Source of the DNA: Tillandsia leiboldiana
Lineage: Eukaryota; Streptophyta; Magnoliopsida; Poales; Bromeliaceae
NCBI GenBank assembly: GCA_029204045.2
Contig: JAQNDB010000100.1
Span: 1-64,000 of the forward strand
Reading direction: 5' to 3'
DNA length: 64,000 bases
In this document: piece after piece, positions 21,950-32,782 of the stretch
Numbering within the stretch: the first letter of the stretch is position 1
Layout of the letters: each line of letters begins with the position of its first letter
Notes under the pieces: generated by a model
Seen by the model: the letters and a program-made list of their open reading frames with translations, nothing else
The model's database searches: none
Told to the model about the DNA's origin: nothing
Translations under genes and position numbers: made by a program

Positions 21950-23040
21950 CAATGCGAATGCTCAAACTCACGGTCCACAGACCGGGTAATCGGCAAGAAG
22001 CCGGAACAATCCCCTCTGGGATGCAACAGTGATATGATAACAACATCTCAACTCAATACAAGATCAACAACAAATCTCAACTCATATGAAGAAGCAGCAA
22101 TAATATAACATGGATCAGAAGTGCAGATAATCAGGTATAGTAAATATCCAGGAATCAAATCATTGTGCTAGGAAGCAACTAAACATCAATCATGCAGACT
22201 AACCAACCATACAAAACTAAACACATATTTTTGAGAAAACCATTTTGAAAACAAGTTTTAGGTCCAAACCTCGAAGAGCTTTGCCTTTGTCCTATCAAAC
22301 AAGAACAGACTCAGGCAACCCTACGATGTTCAGTAAAAACATAAGTTGAATAAAACTATGTGTTTAGCAGTGTAGTATTTGATCAACAGGAAAGCAGGCT
22401 CGATCATAATGCAAATGCTCAAGCTCTCGGTCCACTGACCGGTAATCGGCAACAAGCCGGGAAATCCCCACTGGGATGCAATATCAGAATCAACTGAATC
22501 TCAACTCATATACAAGAGGAAGCAGCAACGATATAACATGGACCAGAAATAATCAGATATACTGATAATCAGGTAAATGTCCAAGTCTGAAAGCAACTAA
22601 TTACCAATCATGCAGGCTAACCAATCATGCAAAACTAAACACATGTTTTTGAGAAAACCATTTTGAAAATAAGTTTTAAGTCCAAACTTCGAAGAGCAAT
22701 GCCTTTGTCCTATCAAACAAGAACAGACTCAGGCGACCCTACGATGCTTGGTAAAAAAAAACATTTATTGAATTAAATCATGTGTTTAGCAGCATAAAAG
22801 GAAGAACATGCTCAAACATCTAATGACCATACAGGCATGGCAATGTCCAGAATAATGATATAAATACTGGAAACAACTGAGATCAATCATGTAAGAACTA
22901 AAAATCTTTTTAGGAAAACAATTTGAAAACATGTTTTATGTCCAGACCTCGAAGAGTTATGCCTTCGCCCTATCAAACAAGAACAGACTCCGGCGACTCT
23001 GCGATGCTTGGAGACAAAACATGGGTTGACATGTTTATAG
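21950..23040. repeat. Degenerate long tandem repeat in Y LTR
   Basis: Two and a part copies of a roughly 400-460-bp unit. Markers are cggtcca(c/t)agacc or its variant with ggtaatcggcaa at 21971 and 22428, and the block gaaaaccattttgaaaa followed by tcgaagag and cctatcaaacaagaacagac at about 22235, 22650 and 22920. The third copy lacks the first half. Confidence 0.8.
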
Positions 23041-23303
23041 CAAAACCAAAACTGATCAAAAGGAAGACAGGCTCAATTATCAACTAGGCTACAAGAACAG
23101 GGGTCCAACCAATACTATACCCCAGAGGGCCGAAATGATAAAGCCCGGACCGAAGATAAACACACCTGACAAATCGCAAGCGACTAAACCGTAATCCACT
23201 GTATGCTTAGAACCAAAGTCAAACTGAATAAACCTGAATCAGAAACATTGTTCAGGAATTAACTTAGTTTTAGTTACTCTAACTTAAACCCAAATCTTTC
23301 CCA

Positions 23304-23666
23304 ATCAACTTAAACCTTTTAATTACTTAAACATCAGTATTTGATGACAACACTTAGATCAATTCAACCTTATTCAATCTTTGGTAAAATTACCAAAATG
23401 CCCCTCCCAGGAATTCCCTTTTGGAATTCCGGGAGACTCTGACTTAATCTTTGCCTTTGGCTCAACCAGATTCTACTGGGACTTAGATCAACTTAAACCT
23501 TTTAATTACTTAAACATCAGTATTTGATGACAACACTTAGATCAATTCAACCTTATTCAATCTTTGGTAAAATTACCAAAATGCCCCTCCCAGGAATTCC
23601 CTTTTGGAATTCCGGGAGACTCTGACTTAATCTTTGCCTTTGGCTCAACCAGATTCTACTGGGACT
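23304..23666. repeat. 183-bp tandem duplication in Y LTR
   Basis: Two adjacent copies starting at 23304 and 23487 (atcaacttaaaccttttaat) appear almost identical. Each contains the palindrome ggaattcccttttggaattcc. The near identity indicates a recent local duplication. Confidence 0.9.
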
Positions 23667-24318
23667 CAACAGTCAGCTAGGTGAAACCGCCGAAATTTCT
23701 CAAATTGCGCGATTGCCACCCGGATACCGTAAAATCGACGATTTTGCCGATTCTCGGACCGTTATCCGATTTTCGCTCAACGAGAGCCGTTGGAATCCTA
23801 ACGAAAAGTTTAGGAATCACCAACACACTGTACTAAACAGTACACGCTGTCACTTTTGCGTTTAGACCCCTAAGGTTTCTAGAAATTGCATTTTTTTTAG
23901 TGTCATTTGAGCACTGTTTTCGCTCGTTCTCTCAATTGGAAATTCATTTTTACGAACCGTCACTTCCAGCAGGTGACATTTAACTTGCTGAACACCGTGC
24001 TAACCAATTTGCGGCAGCACGGAATCCCGAGGAAAACTTCGGGCCATAATTTTCTTCTCTAACCTAGCCTTATTGCATTTTTGTTTCTCCGGTTTATCAA
24101 AACCTAATTCCGACACGAGCATTGCGTCCAGTATTCCCAAAATAGCCAGGAACTCATTGTTGCGGCTTCGCAAACAACCTAGAACAGACCCTGGACCAAA
24201 ACACTTAATTTAGAGCTTGACAACACCACATCTTTAGTTTTAAGGTGCCAATTAAAATTCTGCTTTTACCACATGTTTAAAATACTTCATAAACCACTGG
24301 GCTTGCCCTATTTGCAAC

Positions 24319-24323
24319 CTAGG
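24319..24323. repeat. Target-site duplication of TekP, left (ctagg)
   Basis: ctagg precedes the LTR start TGTAGTG at 24324 and recurs at 36079-36083 after the LTR terminus gtgaca. Confidence 0.94.
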
Positions 24324-25097
24324 TGTAGTGTACTGGTTTTCCCATGCAATTTTCCGGTGAATCCACTGTGTTGAACACCTAGTGTTGGTGTCTGGCCCAT
24401 GGTGCATCGAAGGGATGCCACAGATGGACCTCGTGAGACTTGGATAGATGATTTGGCCTCCGGCTGTGATTGCCGAATTTTAGAAAAGGTTTTGGGCCAA
24501 TCTGAGGTTGGATTTGGATTCAGCGCGGAAAAACGCTTGAAAACGACTATTTATTTGTCGAATTTGGAGTCCGGATGACCAAATGCGGGCTTCCGGAAGT
24601 TTTGGGGGATTTTCGGTGCATGGGAGTGACACGTGGACCGGCCCGAGCCACGTGGCGGCCTCTTATTGGCCGGCTCACGCAGCTGGGTCCACGGAGTGGC
24701 GCGGCGGTGCATGGACCGCGGCGGGTGGACGCGTGGCGTGCTCTGGTAGGCGGGCGCACGCGGCACGGCTCATTGGATTTGCGGGAGTGCGGTGGACCGG
24801 GCGCATGGCACGTGGCGGCTCCGGATTCGTCGGTCCACGTGGGCGCGGTCCACGGGTGCGCGGGGGAGGGCGCCTCGGTACTGTGCGCGCACGTGCGCGC
24901 ACAGTGGCGCAGGCGGGGGTGGTCGGCCGCACTCGAGTGCGACACGTGTCGCCTCGAGATTGGGCGGCCGTACCTACCCCGTTGACTGCGTGGGAGACGC
25001 GTGGCGTGGCGCGGGCGCGGGGACCCGCTGTCCCCTGTTCGGGGCGACGTGGCGGTCCCAGAATTTTTCGGGCGCGTCGGACGGGTTCCATACAACC

Positions 25098-25128
25098 CAG
25101 TTTCCGGGCGCAGTGCGCCCGGAAACTG
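25098..25128. promoter_or_regulatory. Perfect inverted repeat upstream of TATA, TekP 5' LTR
   Basis: Two 15-bp arms (CAGTTTCCGGGCGCA and its exact complement) flank a single G at 25113. The repeat ends 40 bp before the TATA box. The same site is at 33557-33587 in the 3' LTR. Z and W LTRs have a differently sequenced inverted repeat in the same relative place. Confidence 0.9.
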
Positions 25129-25167
25129 CGCCCGAAAACCGGGCCTTAAGCCATTTTGGGCTGGGCC

Positions 25168-25176
25168 TATAAATAG
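25168..25176 (+). promoter_or_regulatory. TATA box of TekP 5' LTR
   Basis: tataaatag follows gggcc and precedes a pyrimidine-rich stretch (cctccccctttctttc), as expected for a plant core promoter. Z and W LTRs have the same box in the same context, which supports its role as the start of element transcription. Confidence 0.8.
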
Positions 25177-27626
25177 CCTCCCCCTTTCTTTCTTTGGGCT
25201 TTTTGGACCTCTTTTCACTGGGCCGCCTTCACAGAAGTTCTTCCCCTCTCAGAGCTCGATCCTTTGGAGAAGTTTGAAGATTTTTGGAGGCACGCTTCCC
25301 GAGGTTCACCATTTTACGGCGCGGCGCGACGCTTGTTCTCCGGCGATTCTCTTCGCCCCTTTTCAGTGTTTGGACTCCTCCGACCCACCCCGACCTCGGA
25401 ATTCGCCGATTCTTGCGCCGTTGGACTCACGACAGGTAGGGCTTCAACTCCTGTGTTTTATGGTTCCTCGATTTCCGTGCTGATCTTGGAGTTTTCTTAG
25501 CCCCCATTTGACCCTTTTTCTTCGCGGACTTTTGGGACAGCACCGCGGTGTTCTTGCCATATCTTTTCGCTCGGACGTCGGAACGAGGTGATTCAAGAGG
25601 CAATTTTCATCTACGCGTCGCAAGGAGTCTCCTGGATTTTTCTCAGAATTTCCTGAATTTTACTCGAGGGTGAGAATTTCCTTTCTCTGTGGTTCCTTGT
25701 TACAGGAATTTAGTGCAGTTTGGATTTGGGGTGTACCCCTTGTCGGATTTTTATCTCAGCGTAGGAAACTCCAAATTGGGCGTGCAGGTACTCGATTCGA
25801 CGGGCTCGTCGCAAGGATCGCGCTAGTATTTTCCTTGGATTTTTCTGGACATTATTCGCAGGTGAAAATTAGCGAACTCTGGACTGCTGGTTTAGGGGGC
25901 AGATTGTGAGAAGTTGGTGACAAATAGCTTATGCTTGTTCTTTGGGGTATTTTGTACAGATTGGTGGTGTGTTTGGACTGGTCTTGGACTTCGCCTTTGG
26001 AAATTTGGAATAGCGTTTGAGGTGGGTGATGTTGTGAACCTCCTACTTGTGAATGTCACTAGGCCTATTAGAATGCTTCGATCATGTGTTATTAAATGTG
26101 AATGTGTCTAGCATGCTTGTATGAGATTATGGTTCATTTGTTAATACTTGCCTTGTTAGCTAGCTAAAAGTTAGTAAGTGATGTTTCTATGTTTAGGTAT
26201 GCAAATTAATTAGTGGAATGAATGCTATAGCCACATCATAATACAAGTTAAGGGAAGGGCTGGATATGTGGTTAGAAAGAATGTTGTATAAGGGATATTT
26301 GCTAGTAAATTGTGCATCTAAAATGTATTAAGTATCATATATCTTATCGCATGTACCTCGGGATTACCCAAACACTTAATGTTGCATATGTTTGTATAAT
26401 TGGAGTAATTATAGCAAATAAAGGACTTTGCATGCTTGAATGGTCATCTAGCTAAGCCATCTTTTTCTGCTACACAAACATATTGGAATTGACTTAGGAG
26501 AAACCATGCTTGTATTCGTTCTCCTGTCGTCTAGTCTTAGGGGATTGTGTAGTCAGATGTCCAGAGTTGGGACAGTCGGGGATCGGGATTTGGGTGTTGC
26601 GGCGACCGCGGACTGTGGGCGGTTGACCGGATTATTATTATTATTGCTTTTGCATCGGATTGGAGGTAGGGGATCGAGTTTCCCTTTAGTGGATGGGTTT
26701 TTCCCACTTGGATCTGGGTCGTGACCCCGTCCTGCTGATTATGGTACTGATGATACTAGTGACTGTGATACTATGCTCGTGTGGGGTCGCTCCCCCCGAG
26801 GGCCACTCCGGAGTAGGATTTCGACCGTGTCGGGTGCCGGTCAGGCCGTGTTGGGTGCCGGCTAGACCGTGTTGGGTTCCGGTCTATTTTGGACAGGGGA
26901 GATACTGAGTTGTGAGGTTGACAGCAGAGCAGGCAGTACCAGTGTTTACTGGTGTTTTGATTGTGTTGGTCTGTCAGTCCTTACGTTCTGGTGCTTGCCT
27001 TTAGCCATTCTCTAGCAGACATCGTAGAGGCATGTTAGTGGTAGCTTTGCATCAGTAGTGTACTTGTAGCTTACCACCTATGTTTCATTTTCTTCGCCTC
27101 TGTTAGTCCTAGTGGGCATGTCTGAGTTTGAGGTCTACCCACTAGGGGAGGCTACTGTTTTTATAGTAGTTCTCACCCCCACTGTTTTCTCTTTTCTGTT
27201 CCCCTTTGTTTTGCAGAGTTCTCTGCGGGAGTTGCGGGACCCTCTTCCCTGGACCGAGGTAAGAGGATCGCTGACTAGATAGCCACTGCCCCCGAGTTCG
27301 AGTTTTTGATAGTTTTGTTGTATCCCCAGTACACTCAGACGGTTGTATTTTCCTTTTATTTTGGGTCTGGCTGCGGCCAGCTGGTTGTGTATATTTCGTG
27401 AGCTGGGAGAGACACTTGTATATTTTTTGAGAGCTTACTGTACTTTCATTTCCAGTATTTGTCTGAGTTGTATTAGTTTTAGTTAGCTCTGTTTTATGCT
27501 CTTTTATTATTTGTTTTATATCTGAGCAGGTTATCAGCGCTTCGTGTACACGGAAAATTCCGTGTGCACGGCGGATCTGTGGGCGGCCCCGGGTTCTGGT
27601 TTACACCCGGGGCGTGACAGATTAGT

Positions 27627-27638
27627 TGGTATCAGAGC
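27627..27638 (+). other. TekP primer-binding site (tRNA-iMet)
   Basis: tggtatcagagc begins eight bases after the 5' LTR end and matches the complement of the initiator-Met tRNA 3' end. Confidence 0.94.
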
Positions 27639-27911
27639 TTAGGGATAGGTCAGACGGGACTTAGGAAACCCTAGGCTTTTGGCAGACCCTAGGAAGGCTG
27701 AGCGCGAGTGACGTGATATTGTGCGAAAGTCGGTAATTGGTTGTTAACTCTTCCTGTGAGTGGAGAGGGATTGGCATAGCCTATTTCTGGGGGACTATTA
27801 TGTTGGCTGCAGACAACATAAGGTTACAGAAATAGGGGAATGCCCATGACTTTCGCGTGATTGGGTCGAGAGTGGTTTGGGTTACTGACCCGTGGATTTT
27901 TGTGTAGCAGG

Positions 27912-30900
27912 ATGCCTCCTAGGCGGCAGATTCCTACTCGGGGTACTCCTATACCCCCGGAGGAGCCGGAGCAGTCCGGGCCTACCGAGATCAGTGAGCT
28001 GAGGGCCATGATGGCCCAGTTGGCGGAGAGCCACCGCCGACAGGAGCAGAGGTTTGAGCAGTTATTGGCCCAGGTTGCGGCACCTCCCCCTACTACTGCT
28101 GAGGCCCCCGCACCACCTGTTGTACCACCGACTATTCCACTTGCCCCTACGGCGCCGTCGTCGAGCAGCGGGGCCCAGGGGATGTTCAGGCCTTTGACCC
28201 CAGAGGAGGAGCGGGAGTTTTCTGACAAACTCACGCAGTTCTGTAAGCGAGGACCCCCTAAGTTCTCGGGGCGGAGCACTCACCCGTGGGAGATTGGATC
28301 ATGGCTAGCGTCGATGGAGAAGATGTTTCGGGACTTCTTCATCGACCAGAGGTTCAGAGCACATTTGGCAGTACACTGTTTGGAGGGGGATGCAGATGCT
28401 TGGTGGCGTCGGGTCGAGCCCCTAGAGTTTCAGGTCACCCGGCAGCTGCCCTGGTCAGAGTTCAGGAGGATGACCCTTGACACTTACTTCTCCACGAGTG
28501 TGAAGAAGAAGATAGAAGATGACTTGAAGAACCTGCAGCAAGGTGATCGCCCGGTGTGGGACTATTATCAGGAGTTTACGCAGTTGCTCAACTGCGTGCC
28601 CTACGTTGCCAGGGATGGGCTGCACCAGGTGGAGCTGTTTGAGACAGGCTTGCGCCCCGAGCTCTTTACCATGGTACACGCCCAGAGGCTTCAGACTTTA
28701 TCAGAGGCAGTGGAGCATGCCCAGTGGGTCGAGAGGGGAGATCAGGTTGTTTCGAGACGCGGAGGTCCGGTCGCTCAGAGTTCGGAGAAGAAGCGACCAG
28801 CATCAGATGAGGGGGGACAGGCCAGTTCTTGGAGGCCGCCCCGACCGCCACCGCCTCAGTTTACGGGCCGGGGGCGTTCGGAGCGGCGAGGGCCTGGGGG
28901 ATCCCAGAGGCCCCCACAGCATCAGCAGCCCCAGCGACAGCAGCAGCACTCGCAGCAGCAGAGGTCGCAGTCGCGACAGCAGGGATCTCAGCGGCAGTCG
29001 CACAGGCAGCAGCAGCAGCAGTCACGGCAGTTTCGGGCTCCAGGCAGTTGTATCTTCTGCGGGGGTCTGCATTTCCCCGGCACTTGTGATCAGAGGTGGG
29101 GGCGTTGTTATGGCTGCGGGCAGGCAGGGCACATACGATCTTCATGCCCTTTTTCGGCATCAGTGGCGCCTTCTTCGGCCTCAGTTTCTCCTTCATCTCA
29201 GCAGCGACCGCCAGCTCAGCGGCCCTATGCTTCTGCGAGCAGGGCTCCTTCCTCCCACCCTGCAGACCACCGACCACCAGCTCAGAGCGGGCGAGTCTAC
29301 GCCGCGCAGGTAGGGGACTCCGCGGCAGCCGACCACGTGGTGGCAGGTATCACTTTACTTTTTGGCATTAGAGCTCGCACTTTATTTGATACCGGTGCAT
29401 CACATTCTATTATCAGTAGAGCATTTGCATCATCGCATGGACTAGAGTTAGGTCGGTTGCCACATGTTTTAGAGGTACAGATTCCCGGTCACATATTGTA
29501 TGTAGAGGAGTGTTGCTGGTCGTGCCCGGTACAGCTTGAGTCTTGGATTTTGCCAGCGGACCTGATGGTCCTTAGTCAGCTGCGAGATTTTGACATTGTA
29601 CTGGGGATGGATTGGCTGGCTCGCTATTTCGCGACGATTGATTGCGCCGCGAGGTCTGTTACTTTTAGCGAGCCAGGCCAGGAGGTGTTCGTTTTCAGGG
29701 GGTGCCAGAGTGCTTTCTTTGCCTCTATGGTTTCGACTTCTCGTGCGAGGCAGATGATGCGCAGTGGATGCGTAGCCTTTATGGCATCTGTGGTTAAGGA
29801 GCCTACGGCGGCTCCGGGACTCGCGGATATCCCGATTGCCCGCGAGTTCCCGGATGTGTTCCCTCCTGAGCTGTTTAGTATGCCGCCGGATAGGGAGGTC
29901 GAGTTTTTGATTGACGTGGTCCCAGGAACTGCGCCAATCTCTAAGGCTCCTTACCGAATGGCACCGGCTGAGCTGCGAGAATTAAAGGCGCAACTCCAGG
30001 ATTTAATGGATAAGGGTTTTGTGCGACCGAGTGTATCGCCTTGGGGAGCGCCGGTGCTATTTGTGAAGAAGAAAGATGGTTCGCTTCGACTGTGCGTTGA
30101 TTATCGGGAGCTGAATAAAGCGACCATCAAGAACAAGTACCCTTTGCCGCGCATTGATGACTTGTTTGATCAGCTGCAAGGGACTTGTGTCTTCTCCAAG
30201 ATCGACTTACAGTCTGGTTACCACCAATTGAAGGTGAAGGCCGAGGACATCCCGAAGACGGCATTTAGGTCGCGGTACGGGCATTATGAGTTCACCGTCA
30301 TGCCTTTTGGACTGACAAATGCCCCTGCAGCTTTTATGGATTTAATGAACAGGATTTTTCGACCATACCTGGATCGGTTCGTCGTTGTTTTTATTGATGA
30401 CATCCTAGTTTATTCCCGAAGCGATGCGGAGCACGAGGAGCATCTGAGGATTGTGCTACAACTTCTGAGAGAGAGGAAGTTGTATGCCAAGTTATCTAAG
30501 TGCGAATTTTGGCTTCGGGAGGTTGTCTTTTTGGGCCACGTGATTTCAGCCGCTGGAGTGGCAGTAGACCCGGCGAAGATCGAGGCAGTCCGGGATTGGC
30601 CGCGACCGACGACGGTATCAGAGGTTCGCAGTTTTATGGGCTTAGCAGGATATTACCGTCGATTTGTGGAAGGTTTTGCGAAACTTTCCACGCCCCTCAC
30701 TCGTTTGACGCGAAAAGGGATTAAGTTTACTTGGAGTGAGGATTGTCAGAGGAGCTTTGAGGAATTAAAGAACAGATTGATGTCGGCTCCTGTCCTTTCC
30801 CTCCCTGTTATGGGGAAAGGATACGTGGTATACAGCGACGCATCGCACAGTGGACTTGGTTGTGTGCTGATGCAGGAGGGAAGGGTAATCGCTTATGCCT

Positions 30901-32735
30901 CCCGGCAACTGAAGGATTATGAGAAGAATTACCCTACCCACGACTTGGAGCTAGCTGCGGTGATTTTTGCACTAAAGTTGTGGCGCCATTATCTGTATGG
31001 GGAGCACTGTGAGATTTATACCGACCACAAGAGCTTGAAATACCTGTTCACGCAGAAGGAGCTCAACTTGAGGCAGCGAAGATGGTTGGAATTGTTGAAA
31101 GATTTTGATGTGGACATCTTATACCATCCCGGCAAGGCCAACGTGGTTGCTGATGCCCTGAGCAGGAGAGCAGTACAGAGTCTATCTTTGATGATCACCG
31201 ATCAGGCGCCATTACTTGAGCAGATGAGGCGGTTAGAGCTCGAGGTTGTGTCCCCTGGGGTCTCTGCTAGACTTATGTCTCTAGTCGTGCAGCCCACTCT
31301 GTTGGACAGGATTCGGGAGAGACAGAGTGAGGACCCCCACCTGATGAGGATTCGAGAGCAGATGCAGACTGGTTTGATAGGGGACTTCTCAGTCGATGCT
31401 GCGGGAGTACTACGGTACAGGGACCGCGTGTGTGTGCCTATGGACGCAGAGATTCGAGAGCAGATCTTGAGGGAGGCTCACTATACACCTTATACCATCC
31501 ATCCTGGTGGGACTAAGATGTATAGGGATCTTAAGGCACAGTTTTGGTGGAATGGGATGAAAAGAGACATTGGGAGATTTGTAGCGCACTGCCTAACTTG
31601 TCAGCAAGTAAAGGCGGAGCATCGTGTACCTGCTGGCAAGTTGCAGAGTCTCCCAATCCCTGAATGGAAATGGGAACATGTTACGATGGATTTTGTCACT
31701 AGTTTGCCGAGAGCACAGACGGGAGCGGATGCTATCTGGGTAGTCGTGGACAGGCTTACCAAATCCGCTCACTTTCTGCCGGTTCAGATGACTTGGCCGA
31801 TGGAGCGACTCGCACAGGTGTACTTGGCTGAGGTGGTTAGATTACACGGAGTACCTGTTTCCATCGTATCAGATAGAGACCCGAGGTTTGTCTCGCATTT
31901 CTGGAGGAGTTTACAGACAGCCTTGGGGACGCAGCTCCGATTCAGTACAGCATTCCACCCACAGACCGATGGGCAGTCAGAGCGCACTATTCAGACCCTC
32001 GAGGATATGTTGAGAGCATGCATTCTGGACTTTGGAGGAGGATGGTACCGACACTTGGGATTAGTTGAGTTTGCGTACAACAACAGCTATCAAGCGAGCA
32101 TTCAGATGGCTCCGTTTGAAGCGTTGTATGGACGCAAGTGTCGGTCACCCCTTTATTGGAGTGACGTGGGTGAGAAGAAGACCTTGGGTCCTGATCTACT
32201 GTTAGAGGCAGAGGAAAAGGTCAGATTGATACGACGACACCTCGAGACCGCCCAGAGTCGACAGAGGAGTTATGCTGATACTCGACGGCGAGACTTAGAG
32301 TTCCAGGTGGGTGACCATGTTTTTCTGAAAGTCTCGCCTTCGAAGGGGATTCGGAGATTTGGTATTCGTGGAAAACTGAGCCCTCGTTATATTGGACCTT
32401 TTGAGGTGTTGGAGCGCTTAGGGCCAGTTGCCTACAGGCTTGCGCTTCCTCCCAGGCTTTCGGGTGTTCACAATGTTTTTCATGTTTCGACACTGAGGAG
32501 GTATGTTCATGACCCGTCTCATATCATCGATTTCACCCCATTGGAGGTTGCTGAGGACCTGAGCTATGTTGAGCGGCCGTTGAGGATCTTGGACCGTGAG
32601 GTTAGGGAGTTGCGCAGTCGGGCCATCCCGTATGTGAAGGTCCTCTGGAGCAGTCATGATGAGCGCGAGGCTACCTGGGAGTTGGAGTCAGCGATGATGG
32701 ATGCTCACCCCCACTTGTTTGAGGCCGCTACCTGA
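27912..32735 (+). CDS. gag-pol: TekP Gag-Pol polyprotein with chromodomain-like tail (1607 aa)
   Basis: One open frame encodes the whole replication machinery. Residues count from the ATG at 27912. This start gives MPPRR, the usual N-terminus of Tekay Gag; an in-frame ATG at 27861 would add 17 residues. Domains: Gag core about 90-290; Q/R-rich linker about 290-375; zinc motifs C380-C383-H387-C392 (short spacing) and C399-C402-H407-C412; protease D493-T-G-A-S; RT about 690-880 with F827-I-D-D; RNase H with acidic residues D976, E1013, D1038, D1081; integrase zinc domain H1190-H1197-C1227-C1230; integrase core D1260, D1321, E1357 (35-residue D-E spacing); and a chromodomain-like module at about 1554-1603 (YVKVLWSSH, ATWELE). 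Such modules are thought to steer integration to heterochromatin. No frameshift or internal stop is present, so it is probably functional if transcribed. Confidence 0.96.
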   Translation: MPPRRQIPTRGTPIPPEEPEQSGPTEISELRAMMAQLAESHRRQEQRFEQLLAQVAAPPPTTAEAPAPPVVPPTIPLAPTAPSSSSGAQGMFRPLTPEEEREFSDKLTQFCKRGPPKFSGRSTHPWEIGSWLASMEKMFRDFFIDQRFRAHLAVHCLEGDADAWWRRVEPLEFQVTRQLPWSEFRRMTLDTYFSTSVKKKIEDDLKNLQQGDRPVWDYYQEFTQLLNCVPYVARDGLHQVELFETGLRPELFTMVHAQRLQTLSEAVEHAQWVERGDQVVSRRGGPVAQSSEKKRPASDEGGQASSWRPPRPPPPQFTGRGRSERRGPGGSQRPPQHQQPQRQQQHSQQQRSQSRQQGSQRQSHRQQQQQSRQFRAPGSCIFCGGLHFPGTCDQRWGRCYGCGQAGHIRSSCPFSASVAPSSASVSPSSQQRPPAQRPYASASRAPSSHPADHRPPAQSGRVYAAQVGDSAAADHVVAGITLLFGIRARTLFDTGASHSIISRAFASSHGLELGRLPHVLEVQIPGHILYVEECCWSCPVQLESWILPADLMVLSQLRDFDIVLGMDWLARYFATIDCAARSVTFSEPGQEVFVFRGCQSAFFASMVSTSRARQMMRSGCVAFMASVVKEPTAAPGLADIPIAREFPDVFPPELFSMPPDREVEFLIDVVPGTAPISKAPYRMAPAELRELKAQLQDLMDKGFVRPSVSPWGAPVLFVKKKDGSLRLCVDYRELNKATIKNKYPLPRIDDLFDQLQGTCVFSKIDLQSGYHQLKVKAEDIPKTAFRSRYGHYEFTVMPFGLTNAPAAFMDLMNRIFRPYLDRFVVVFIDDILVYSRSDAEHEEHLRIVLQLLRERKLYAKLSKCEFWLREVVFLGHVISAAGVAVDPAKIEAVRDWPRPTTVSEVRSFMGLAGYYRRFVEGFAKLSTPLTRLTRKGIKFTWSEDCQRSFEELKNRLMSAPVLSLPVMGKGYVVYSDASHSGLGCVLMQEGRVIAYASRQLKDYEKNYPTHDLELAAVIFALKLWRHYLYGEHCEIYTDHKSLKYLFTQKELNLRQRRWLELLKDFDVDILYHPGKANVVADALSRRAVQSLSLMITDQAPLLEQMRRLELEVVSPGVSARLMSLVVQPTLLDRIRERQSEDPHLMRIREQMQTGLIGDFSVDAAGVLRYRDRVCVPMDAEIREQILREAHYTPYTIHPGGTKMYRDLKAQFWWNGMKRDIGRFVAHCLTCQQVKAEHRVPAGKLQSLPIPEWKWEHVTMDFVTSLPRAQTGADAIWVVVDRLTKSAHFLPVQMTWPMERLAQVYLAEVVRLHGVPVSIVSDRDPRFVSHFWRSLQTALGTQLRFSTAFHPQTDGQSERTIQTLEDMLRACILDFGGGWYRHLGLVEFAYNNSYQASIQMAPFEALYGRKCRSPLYWSDVGEKKTLGPDLLLEAEEKVRLIRRHLETAQSRQRSYADTRRRDLEFQVGDHVFLKVSPSKGIRRFGIRGKLSPRYIGPFEVLERLGPVAYRLALPPRLSGVHNVFHVSTLRRYVHDPSHIIDFTPLEVAEDLSYVERPLRILDREVRELRSRAIPYVKVLWSSHDEREATWELESAMMDAHPHLFEAAT

Positions 32736-32771
32736 GGTATGACTTTTGTTTCGAGGACGAAACTTTTTCTT

Positions 32772-32782
32772 GTAGGGGAGGA
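32772..32782 (+). other. TekP polypurine tract
   Basis: gtaggggagga directly abuts the 3' LTR start at 32783. It lies downstream of the conserved ttcgaggacgaaac block that also precedes the W 3' LTR. Confidence 0.88.

Larger units (their letters stand above)
21053..24318 (-). mobile_element. Element Y 3' LTR, first part
   Basis: The LTR begins on plus with tgtcacgccccgag and is repeated at 38713 (tgtcacgccccaag), where a primer-binding site shows Y is on the minus strand. The TekP insertion at 24319 splits it, and it resumes after 36083. It is non-coding and A-rich, with long internal repeats (21950-23040 and 23304-23666). It interrupts the X-b pol remnant. The preceding 5 bp are gtatg, the expected target duplication; the other copy is not in the window. 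Confidence 0.82.
24324..27619 (+). repeat. TekP 5' LTR
   Basis: 3296 bp, TGTAGTG to CGTGACA. It carries a GC-rich core (about 24600-25130), a 15-bp-arm hairpin, a TATA box at 25168, a three-copy ~22-bp repeat (ccgtgt(c/t)gggtgccgg, about 26826-26885), and two hairpins just before its end. The long antisense and sense ORFs in the GC-rich part are compositional. Confidence 0.95.

Noticed and set aside
24547..25218. A 223-residue antisense ORF and companions in the TekP LTR, repeated identically at 33006-33677
   Set aside because: It lies across the GC-rich LTR core and promoter, has low-complexity composition and no recognisable domain. Its identity between copies is explained by LTR identity.
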